Shown here: piece after piece, positions 14,701-25,390 of the stretch
How positions within the stretch are numbered: position 1 is the first letter of the stretch
Layout: each line of letters opens with the position of its first letter
Origin: Dicaeum eximium
Taxonomy: Eukaryota > Chordata > Aves > Passeriformes > Dicaeidae
Reading direction: 5' to 3'
DNA: 64,000 bases
Assembly: GCA_013396995.1 (NCBI GenBank)
Contig: VWZP01010350.1
Span: 1,050,806 to 1,114,805 of the forward strand
Program-made: the position numbers and the translations under genes
The notes under the pieces: model-generated
Told to the model about the DNA's origin: nothing
Seen by the model: only the letters and a program-made list of their open reading frames with translations
Database searches by the model: none

Positions 14701-15628
14701 TTACAAGCCTAGTTATACAAAATGACAAATGATAGATGCATTGAGATTAGCTAACAAATGTTTTTTTCTGGCAGGGAATTGAAGGCTATCTGTGTGGTGT
14801 TGGCTGTCCTTTTTTCATATTAATCAATTAAATAACATTGAATCATGTAGCATCAAAAATATGGAATATTAAATTTAAACTGCCTCCAGCTGCAGTTCCA
14901 AAGCCCTCTTGATTTTAAATAGGATAATCAATTATTAAGCTTCAGATGATTATACCTGTGATTTAAAGAGATTAACACTTTGATATTTTTATTAATACAT
15001 TGTGAAAGACTACTTCTTACTACAAAATGACAATTCTTTTTTTTCTCCTAGCTTTTGCATATTTTAATGTACAACTTTTTCTCCAGCCACCTGAATAGAA
15101 TGAATCTCTCTAATTAAGATTGCCAGTTATTAGAAATGAAGTTTTAATTTGTTCACAAGAATTTTAACTGCTAACAGTGATCCTGTGATGTACAATAAAA
15201 CAGGACTTTTCATGCCTCTCGGTCCTAAAAAGTATGAAGCATTTTCTTTTGCCAGTGCTCAGGGTTGCAATTTCCTGATTGCAAAATAATAATATCAATT
15301 TTAAATGCAAGTTGGAGATTTTCTTTATCAGTACAGGCGCAAATGTCTTGGGGGTTTTTTTTTGTACAGCAGGGGTGGAGGGTCGTCGTTATTATTGTTC
15401 ATTTGGTTTGGAGTTTTTTTATTTAAGACAAAGTAATTTCTCAGTGGGGCACCCTGGCAGCTCCTAAAGCTCAGCCTCTGAAGAGTGGAATCTCCAGTGA
15501 GATGACTGAGTGGTACCATGGCCTATATGCATTACATTTTTAAACTCAGTTGAAACCTTCTGATATCCACCTGAATATCAGATCTTTAATGCCTAAAAGT
15601 GATTGTATTGGCAGAAAGTAGACTTATC
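8717..15628. other. Intergenic DNA upstream of AGR3
   Basis: Long stretch without a supported gene. It contains an A-rich tract with CAAAA steps at about 10514-10572, a moderately GC-rich segment at about 11220-11460, and otherwise AT-rich sequence. In other vertebrates the neighbour on this side is AHR, which would lie beyond the left edge. Enhancers of AGR3 could be here but cannot be identified by eye. Confidence 0.5.
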
Positions 15629-15697
15629 AATTAAAAACAATTTGCCTTTGTAATGCTTTTTCTCAACTCTTGCTTTTGTTCTCTGACTTTTATCAAG
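15629..15697 (+). promoter_or_regulatory. AGR3: Candidate AGR3 promoter and noncoding exon 1
   Basis: A strong splice donor, TATCAAG|GTAAGAAG, ends a candidate leader exon at 15697, about 630 bases before the acceptor at 16331 that begins the ATG exon. A weak TATA-like TTAAAAA lies at about 15631-15637, leaving room for a leader of roughly 35-40 bases. The design parallels AGR2, whose leader also ends in ACAAG|GTAAG. The need for a noncoding leader is inferred from the acceptor just upstream of the ATG. The exact start is a guess. Confidence 0.35.
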
Positions 15698-16355
15698 GTA
15701 AGAAGTTACTGAATTACTTATAATGATCTTGGTCAGGAAGAGAATACTGAACCAGACAGAAACACAGATTAATTGTTTTATTCAGAAGGAGCTGAGCTAA
15801 AATTTGATGTAAAAGATGCAATGAAGAATGGGAAATTTTTTAAGTGGAGTCTTAAAAAATTACCTCAGTTTCAACATTTTGGATGGATTTGACAATTTAA
15901 AGAGTATTATACTTGGGGCAAATTCTTGCCAAGCTTCCTACTAATTAAGAAGGATATTATGAGACATCTTTGACGAAAAAGCTCCAATATAAAAATAAAT
16001 AAAAATCCCATGCTGTTACGTTTCACTGAAATTAAAAAACCTGGAAGAGTTGTGAAATTGTTGTGATCCAGTATTACAACATTGTACTAGTGAGATTCCC
16101 ATGAGAATCACATGGGAACAGTACCCTGCAGCCTAATTTTGACTGCTGAAAGTAGCGTTGCACAGTAAAGTTAAGCACCTCCAGTTTGCATTTTCCCCAA
16201 AGAGGCAAGCATTTCTAGAAATAACCAAAAGTGTCTCTGAAGTACAGATTGTCAGGATGCCACTAACATATTGATCTACACTGCACCAAGTGACAAATCC
16301 ATGTGACTAAAGCTGTTTCCTTGTTTTGCAGGTTCCTTGCATTGGAAGGGAAACA

Positions 16356-19300
16356 ATGCTCCACTCTACACTGGCCTTGTCCCTCCTGCTAATTGCAGTC
16401 ACTTCCAACCTTGCCATGGCAATTAAAAAGGAAAAACGAGCACCTCAAACACTGTCCAGAGGTATTGTATGTTCACTGAATGTAGTTACCTCCTTACCTC
16501 ACCACACAGACCAGCAAATATTTTAATTTTGAATGTACATATATAGAACATGTATCTATATATATGCACACAATATATATTTCTAAAACATACGTAGAAT
16601 GCACATATATACTTACTGAGGTGTGTTTTCCTAAGTGTTAAGTGATGCTCTAATTAATATCTGTTCTTCTTTCACATCATTTGACTCCATCAGTTTATTC
16701 TTAAGGATATGACTGAGGGCCTCATATAACCTGCATATTTTATATAACTCATAGTGATCTAACAGAAGCAAATAACCTAAACTGAGTCTCTCAAATCAAG
16801 ACGTACATGTAGGACTATCAGTGAAAAAAATATTCTTTCACACACCATTTGAAATATATGTTATTATTGTAACCTACCATAACATCAGTTGCTATAGAAC
16901 AAATTTCTTCAGACTCATTTTTGTACACAAAACAGTTTGAACCACTGGGGGGATTTCCTGCATGACTGTTTTTTTGCTTTTCAGCAGATATCCACTGCAA
17001 AGCATGACTGTGTGTAATTCACTTCCTTATGGTGCATAATTTTCAACCTGGATGTAAAATAAAGACCCTGTTTTAATTTATTTGTATCTAATCAACCCTT
17101 AGAAATACAAGCAGAAAAATAGCTTAGCAATCTCTTTTCCCCTTCCCCATCTTTATCCTCCTTTTGGGACTATTCAGCAACAACAACAAAAAAATCTCCA
17201 CCTGCCTTCCTAAATTCTTCTGTGCAAAGCCTGCAGATCCCACAGTTCACATCTGAGTTTTCCCTATCCTGGCAAAGTTACACATCTCTCAGAGGTTCCA
17301 TCTGAGCCTAATTGCTGAGAGATCACCTGGACTAGCCTATGAGAAATTGCAAAACACTTTTTGTGAACAATATCCATGGGGAAAGGTCATTATCAATCTG
17401 GGATGTATTGCCTAGTTTGCCTAGATCAGGATTTATTTTTTCCCAGTAAGCCTAAATGGACAAAAAAGATAATAGAATCTTTTACATTATGTCAGCTTTG
17501 GGAAAAATAAATAAACCAAGCAAACTATAAAGCAGTCACAGAAAACAGACATAACTTTTCTAATTCTGGTTTCAGGCCTATTGGGATGCCTTGAGCACTT
17601 TACCTGTAGTTTTCACAGGCCAAAGGTAAATACTTAAAATGCTGTAAAATGCCCCCAAAATCCTGACTCCTGTGCAGTTACTTGCATCAGGAGCTGACAG
17701 CAGCCAGGCTTGGGAAGGCACTGGTCAGCATGCCAGAGTCTCACCATCAGCCAGACAGACCTGTGTAGGGAAAGTAGGCATCATCTGGAAGCACCACAAG
17801 CAATTGTCCTGTGAGAAATCCAACAGCAAATCTGGGCTGGTCCAAGCACCGTCCAGACAGCACAGAAGAAACAGAGCTTTGACTTGAACTTAGTCTGTGT
17901 CCAGAAATTGTTCTACAATTCCCATGAGAGTTGTCATGAGTGGAGCCACACTGCCTAGGATGCAGGGATCTACTATGCCAGGGCTGGCTTCCTTGGGACC
18001 TGAAGGCATAAAACCTAGTGGACAATTTGAGTTTTGAGGTCTGCATATCCCCAGCTATGGATGAGCTATGGAGCTGATGTTTGTTAGGATTTTGTTTCAG
18101 TGGAGGTTTTTATTTAACAGCCATTCCTTTTACTGAATTCTTCAATTAAATGAAGGGCTTGGAACTTCAGGGATTGAAGTTACTTTGGAGTTAAGTGTAT
18201 ATTCCAAGACTTTTATAATGACATTCATATTAAAGCTGATCTTATTTGAGCTGTCATATTTTATTTTTCTCTCTTATATATGCCAGCTTCTCTTTAAGTC
18301 CTGGGGTCTGCATGAAACACTGAGCAGACAATATGAAGCTTAAAAGGACTTGGGTGCTCATTTAGGGACCTCTGAGCATTTAGAAAGAAAGCTAACAAGT
18401 CTGTCAAAGGACTTGAACTGGATATGCAACCAGCTGAGATTTTTTGGGGGTTTGGGTTGTTTGGTTGAGGTTTTTTAACCTTTTAGTGTATCTATCAGAT
18501 GTGAAATTAGCATATCCACAATGTTTTAGAGAACCTTCAAGTTAAAACCCCTAATCTTATTTGCAGACAAAAGTTGATACACATAAACAAAAAAGAAGAA
18601 AAGAGAAAAAACAGAATTTGTTATGAGTTACTTGCCTGGCCAGCAACTAGTCATTTTGTTTTATTTCTAGGGTGGGGAGATGAAATTACATGGGTACAAA
18701 CTTATGAAGAAGGGCTTTATCAAGCAAAGAAAAGGTAAGAGATTAAAAAGTAGTGTGAAGACAAAGTTGTTACTCTGTCTTGCCAGAATATACAATAATG
18801 AGACAGAACAAAGAAACACCACGAGAGCTGATCTGCAGACCACCCAGTTAAATAAAACAGAATCTGTCTATAAACAAAAAGACTTGGAGGACTCTTATGA
18901 CTCTGAAGTAACATCATGGACCAATAATGTAATGCTGTCATTTCTTTGCCACAAAAGATGTGTTGTCATTTAAATTATGAATCATAAACAGACACCATAA
19001 TTTTTCAAGCTACATCTATTGTGTTTTAATATCATGTACTTCTGATTACTTCCTTGAAATCTGTTACATTTACTCTCGCATGGTGATCTACTGCCTTTGA
19101 TGTTTCCCACAACACTTTATTAGTTGGGATAAGTTAATGATATATTTTCTCACTCTCTTGATAGAAATGGAAGTTCCAAGCACAGCCTTCTCTGAGACTC
19201 AGCTGCAAATATATTTGCAAATAACAATACTTATTTAAATATCTTTTACAGTTCATTGTAGATCACAATAGTGTAGCATGAGCTATTGGTAAATTGAAAG

Positions 19301-22300
19301 CAAATTATTTGTAAAACAAAAACCAATTAATTTCATCTACCCTGTATGAAAACAGGTAGAAATTAACAACTACTGACATTGAAAGCAGACCAATCATTAA
19401 TAACTGACCTGCTGAACAGTAAATATAGTTTTAAAAAACTATATTTACTACATGGGAGAAAATGCGCATAATTTGTTTATGTTTTGACATTCAAAATATA
19501 AAATTTTAACACTTTATCAAACTATTTACAGAAGATAAGTAATATATTATATACCTGTTCAAGAAAGAACAGGTAAAACACAAGAAACTTTGCATGGAAA
19601 GTGTTTGATGATAAATGCAATCTTATAGAATCTATTTTATTCTAATTCATATACATTATTTTTATTTTCTTAACCCTTCAGAAAATCTCACCTAAGCAAC
19701 ATTAAATACCTATTTAGTCTGATTATTTACTACTTGGGAATGAAATTATGATGGATCTGTTGTTATTTTCTTCTAGAATCTCTTACTATAGACAGCCTAT
19801 TTAGACATCGAAACTCGGTTTCTCTATTTCTTTCTTTTATGAAGAGCTTATGCTCTTTTCCCTTGCTCAGAAATTTCTGAAATATTTTACATTATGTCTA
19901 TATGGTTTTACTGTGGGTTAACATAAGATTAAATGCAGTTTACCTTTTTCAGTCTGCTAGTAAAATTACCCATCTGAATACATGTCAAATGATCTAACTA
20001 CATCTTTTATTATTATTAATAAAGTAACAAGCCACTGATGGTAATTCATCATTTGGAAGACTGTCAATACTGCCAAGGTAATTTTGATTTTTTGTGTGTT
20101 AAAATTTTGTGAATATTTTTATAAGAAACAGAGCCTATCTATATATTTATATTGCACTTACTGAAAATTATTCAGAGAAACAGCTAAATGAAAAGTGAAA
20201 GATTTATTACCATAATTTACAAAAACTCCACTATGAAACTATGCAATAAAGAACATGAAAAATTCTCACTGCTACTGTACTGCTATCCCAAATGCAGCAC
20301 TCAGTTTAAATTAAGAGGCACAGATTGGCTAGTGACCCATTGAACAGATTTAATATTGTTTAGCTCTCCTGAAATGGTAACTAAAGAAGGAGGCAAGGAC
20401 AAGGCTGCTGAAATTGATCTAACAAGAATTTTCTGAGAATAATGCACTTTTGTCAAGCCAAGACATGGTACCCATTGAGGCAACAGGCTTCATAAATAGC
20501 AGAAGAGAGCTTCCATTTTCGTAGCCAGAGGTTGTGCTGCCATAGGCCACAAAGCCCCCAAAAGCAGTGATAGAGCCCTCAAGTGTCTCCTCAGGAATGT
20601 GAACCAGCAGAGACAGGAACAATGTGGCCCAGTCTCTGGCCAGTGTGGTGCCCAAGCACAGATGGAAAGGCAGCGTTTGAGATGGATTTCAAAGCGATCC
20701 TGTCTTTTCCAGCACTGAAGAAAGCTTTTGCAGAAAATGAAGAAATACAGGAAATGGCCCAAAATAACTTCATTATGCTGAATCTCATGGTATGAAGAGT
20801 TTGGGGCAATTTGACTGGTATCATTTTATGGTCTGTGTTTTCTCTGTCTTGTTTTTTCATCTCACTTTTTATCTGTTAGATCTGTTTTTCATATCTTACA
20901 TTTTAGTTATTTAATTAGAGACAATTGTGCATGTGTATTCACACATGAGTAGTACCTATTTGGTTTTGTCTTCTGCTACAAGGTTATTCACAGTGGTACT
21001 ATTTCAGCAAAATTTACAGAAACATTTTAATAACTAGCCTTGATTTTTATACCAGCATGAAACCACAGATAAAAACCTGTCACCTGATGGACAATACGTG
21101 CCTCGAATCATGTTTGTAGGTATGTAAAATATTTATGTATCATCAAAGTTGTTATATATGAATTATGCCACTATCGTCCTGTGGGGACAACAAAATTATT
21201 CATTTTGCCAAAAGAAAATCTCTCTGCCTCTGTTGCATACTTTGACTCTTGTAAACTTCCTCAGATTACAGATATGTCCTGGAGGGTACTCATTTGAGCT
21301 TGAGAGCAAGATGTTTAAAAATCTGTTAATATCTGGGCTTTTGCTCTCTGTGCTTCTTGCTAGTGCTGTTACAAGACAAAGTTTACTGAAAAAGTCAAAT
21401 AACTGGCTAAATGTAGGTGGCTATAAAGTGGACATTACCACAGAATAAATGGATAGTCAGTGGCATCTAAGGATTTATCCCATTTTAAAGCTGACTTCTG
21501 GAATGGACCAAATTAATTATGCCCCAGAGTGCCTGCTGCTCCTCCCTCTCTGTACAGGGAGCCTGGGGCGACCAACTCTGTGATGGCATTCTAAGCTCAG
21601 CGCACACTCAGAGACCTGTGTAGTTACAGCAATCAGTAAATTAATAAAAAACTTGGAAGGGTAACTGAGAGAAGAGAGGTTCACAACAACTTGTTCCCAC
21701 TCTGGGAACATTAGGAATCAGAAGATTTTCATTCTGAAGGCTCTAGGTAAGTCAGTAGATATATTGCCATAGATAGGCATGACCCCCCACTATGTGTGAG
21801 GTCAGATTAACCTCTTCTGATGTAAACTCAGAACCTGTAAAACAGGATATTTTTCTTTAAATATGAATGAAATGCATGTGTAACCCAGCACTTAAAAACA
21901 GCTGTGTACTATAAAAATGAGCATTAGCTTTAGTTCAGGATTTCTCCAAGTAAAGAGCAGTTGTTTGGAACAGAGCGTAACGGCCTCGTGATTGCTGCAT
22001 CGATGAAAGCAGGAACAGGGCTGCCAGAGCAATGCCACACCATCACCCTCAGCTGCTGTGGGAATGGAAGGCAGTGTTTAACTCAAATGCTTTTTCAGAC
22101 CCATCTCTCACAGTAAGAGCTGACATCACAGGAAGATACTCCAACCGGCTTTACACCTACGAGCCACAGGACATGGCGTTCCGTAAGTGCCCCTTTGCTG
22201 TGCTGCTTTGCATTTCACATTGTAAGCAGCCAGACACCCCCCATCCTGACCATTTGTGCTTGAGAATCCAGTAGGATCTCAAGGTAGAGAATAATCACTG

Positions 22301-22963
22301 TGTGAGAGCACTTACAATAAATTTACAATAAATCACTAACCTGTTCTAGCAAAACAATCACACGCATTGTCCCATTGAATTTATTGGGACCACTCAAGTA
22401 AGAAAAATTGAAAGATCATGTGTCAGAACCTTCAGGATCAAGATCTGAGCAGTTTTATGGAGAATAGTGAAAGTCACTATGCTCAAAAGCATCTGACTGT
22501 ACAATGTGGTGGGAGGGGATCAGTAAAGAAATGCAGGTGGTTGCATCCAAACCCCTAATAGCCATATTTCAGAAAGGAATGTGATTTTTCAGGTTGAGCC
22601 AGTTCTTACTCTATGCTGTCCATTTGACACCAATTCAGTGTCTCACCACAAATACACACGTCACATCTGATTACCAGGCTTGCTGTTGAGAAATGAGGGA
22701 GTTGAAAGGATTCTTGTCAAATCCCTTAAGTTAAACACTTTGATTCATGAAATTTTTTACTCTCTGTTTTAGTATCAATCTCTAAGAAAAATTTTTGACT
22801 ATAAATCAATTTTAGTGTGATTAATTTATTAACTCAAACTAGATGGTGTTTTTTTTAATTGTATAAATGTACTTCTAATACATTTTCACAGTTCTTATTT
22901 ATTTTTCTTTCAGTAATAGAGAACATGAAGAAAGCACTACGCCTCATTCAGACAGAACTGTAA
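16356..22963 (+). CDS. AGR3: Anterior gradient protein 3 (AGR3), seven coding exons
   Basis: This encodes a small ER-resident, thioredoxin-fold protein of the PDI family; mammalian AGR3 is prominent in ciliated airway epithelium. Coding exons: 16356-16461, 18671-18734, 20025-20077, 20713-20789, 21056-21119, 22099-22182, 22914-22963. They sum to 498 bases, 165 residues plus TAA, all with GT-AG borders and matching phases (1,2,1,0,1,1). Residues 1-22 form a signal peptide (MLHSTLALSLLLIAVTSNLA then MA), followed by basic IKKEKR. The conserved family stretch PQTLSRGWGDEITWVQTYEE is next, then the active site CQYC at residues 70-73, the cis-proline loop QYVPRIMFVDP, and the strongly conserved TVRADITGRYSNRLYTYEP. 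The C-terminus QTEL is a KDEL-like retrieval signal. The start is the only ATG before the signal peptide. The second active-site cysteine is unusual: human AGR3, as I recall it, has serine there. Assignment to AGR3 rather than AGR2 rests on the IKKEKR mature N-terminus, the QEMAQN segment and LRLIQTEL. Confidence 0.97.
19418..19449. repeat. Perfect inverted repeat in AGR3 intron 3
   Basis: Two 15-base arms, AGTAAATATAGTTTT and its exact reverse complement, are separated by AA. It lies in the intron between the exons at 18671-18734 and 20025-20077. The flanks are not obviously duplicated, so no transposon family is assigned. Confidence 0.9.
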
Positions 22964-23414
22964 CCAGTAACAGTGAAACAATCATAACCTCTACGAGGTG
23001 AAGCTGCACCTCTGTGTCTCCACTTGTAAACTAAACTTTTACCAAGCAGATTTTGTATATCAGATTTCATAAGAAATGTATATGTACAACTTGGAGAACA
23101 AACATAGAAAGACTAAAGCAACCATCTGGAAAACATGAGGAGAAATATACTAAACACTTTGAAATTAATTATCTAAATAACTGAAAACGATGGTTTAAGT
23201 GCAGCAAATTTGAGCTGTATTTTAGCAATCTAATTCTGATTCTGTTAGGTCAGCTATGACTTCTGAAGCGCAGTTATAAAAAATTTTTTGATGTCTATTT
23301 GCAATTTATTACCTGAGTTAATATCTGCAACTTGCCTCCACATTTTAACTTTTACTGCAAGAACCTTATTAATTGTTAGTGTACCCCTGCTTTATACAGT
23401 CATTTCTCATTAAA
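22964..23414 (+). other. AGR3: AGR3 3' UTR with candidate poly(A) signal
   Basis: The sequence after the AGR3 stop is AT-rich and continuous with the last exon. The first good poly(A) hexamer is ATTAAA at 23409-23414; a second candidate, AATAAA, lies at 23665-23670. Which is used cannot be told from sequence alone. Confidence 0.55.
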
Positions 23415-24595
23415 GGAAAGGAAACGTTGCTGTCAAATCAGACCAGAAAGCTCATGCTATAAATTTTGGAATAGCTTGCATAGGGAAAAAGCAAAAACAA
23501 ATCCGAAAAAACAAAAACAAAACCAAAAAACCACCAGTGTCCTGTGCTTAGCATTCCTCTGTATAATCCTTTAACTTTTGTTGTGGTAGCTGAAAACAGA
23601 AGAGACTGAGCATGCAGTCTCAGTGAGGTGATAATGATCAAAGGGCAGCTACACATTTTGCTACAATAAAAATACAGTGAAACAAAAGAGATGGAAGGAG
23701 ATAGACCCAGAACTCCAATCCTGAGGCTAAGTGATGTTTGTAAATTCTGGCATGAGAAAATGAGGAGGTTTATCCTAGCTCTTTGCATTTAAATGGCATT
23801 TCAGTCATGGGAAGCTCATACTAGGTCATTCTCTCCTTTTCTGCAGCATTCCACCATGAAGTTCTACCATTAGGCAGCTTATTGAGAGAATCTGGACATA
23901 CAAAATCCTGGAAAATTTTCACAGGATTACTGTATGCAAGGGTGGACACCTGTTTTGAGTTAAAAGCTAAAGTCAATTGAAATGGTTTACTATCCCAGTA
24001 ATGTGGGTTTTTGTTAGAGCAAAATAGTCAGCAATTCACCTGCAATAGAAGCATGTATGTTATGTTACATGTAAAGCACCTGTGTCATTTTTTTGTGCCA
24101 CCTGTGTTTGCTGTGATGTTGCCTGTGTACATATAATAGATGATAGAAGGATCTCTGCAGGGCAGGAAAGCTTTGCTAATTCACAATACCTAGTATTAAT
24201 ATGGCATGAGTGAGTTATATTGCACATACCCACGTCTTCATAGTTATGGAAAATTTGAATATAAGCATATATTCCAACGGAGTGGAGATAAATTACCTAA
24301 GTCATTTATCTCACTAAGAGAAAAAAAATTTATTTCAGTCATTAGAAATGTATTGTCTTTACAATCAGTATGTTTTTAACCTATGGGGAAAATGCTAGAA
24401 GTAAAATTAAACTGTAAATCTCATTCCTTTGATTTGTGCTGAGCCCTACTCATTTATGTCTTTATCTGTTCCAGATTTGACAACATTCCCTGTCTGTGGT
24501 CATACCCTCTTTTGAGCATGCCAGAGATATTCTGGAGAAAGGAATACAAACTAGCTGCCAGAGATGACCCAGGGTAGCCAGGGCAGCCATTCATC
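23415..24595. other. AGR3-AGR2 intergenic DNA, first part
   Basis: Contains an A-rich tract with CAAAAA/CCAAAAAA steps at about 23492-23535, and may include the end of a longer AGR3 3' UTR. Nothing else was recognised. Confidence 0.45.
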
Positions 24596-25390
24596 TTCCC
24601 TTTCTCCAGGTTAGACAACCCCAGTGTCCCCAGCCACTCCTCATGAAGCTTTGTGCTCCAGACCCTTCCCCAGCCTCATTGCCCTTCTCTGGACAGGCAT
24701 CTGCCTTGCTGGCCTTCTCCCAGCTCTAACCCATAAACACTCAGCCCTGTCATCATTATCACCAAGCTCTAGGCCATCAAAACTCCCTGACATATGGGGC
24801 CACCCCACTGCCTCCCCTTCCTTGCCTCTCCCTTTTGAAGAGTTCACAGCCATCCAGGGTAGCATTCCAGTTGTGCCACTCAGCCCACCATGTTTCCATG
24901 ATGGCCACCTACACCAGTTTTCCTGCTTCACAGTGGCTTCCAGTTCTGTTTGTTGCCCATGCTGTGTGCATTGTGTAGATGCACTTGAGCTGGGCTATTG
25001 ATCCTACTACCATTTTGAGGGGAGAAGCCCTAATTGCTACATGACCGTTCCCAGGCACTTTGTGGTTTTTAACATGAATAACTTTTTGGTTTTGCTGCCA
25101 CATGGTTCTATCCCCTACCTCCACTGAGAGGGCAGACCAAAGGACCTCACTAGTACACTGTCCCTCAAATATTTGTGTGCCTCTGCCAGACATAACTCCA
25201 GGCTGCTTGGTTTTGTCCCCTTCCCTCTTCAAATCCAGTTTAAAGTTCTATATTCCTTTAGTGGATCCATTCATAAGCAAAGAGGTGGATGTCAAGAATG
25301 CACAAAGCTGGAATCCCAAAAATTGGTGATACAGGACCACAATCCAGACCTTGCTTGATCTCGGGAAAGCTTAACTTCATAATCTGTCTC
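24596..25390 (-). mobile_element. Internally deleted CR1 LINE with endonuclease remnant, minus orientation
   Basis: On the minus strand, from about 25230 to 24710, the sequence reads as the start of CR1 ORF2, the apurinic endonuclease region. Recognisable pieces include a CR1-like ETWW-type block degraded to WKHGGLSGTTGMLPWMAVNS, the Arg/Gly-rich stretch after it, and LELGDNDDRAECLWVRAG. At about 24710 this jumps to the late reverse-transcriptase stretch (MPVQRRAMRLGKGLEHKA) that continues to 24596, so the central part of ORF2 is missing. Frameshifts and stops make it inactive. Family assignment rests on recognition of CR1 endonuclease and 3' phrases. The 25390 boundary is approximate. Confidence 0.8.
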
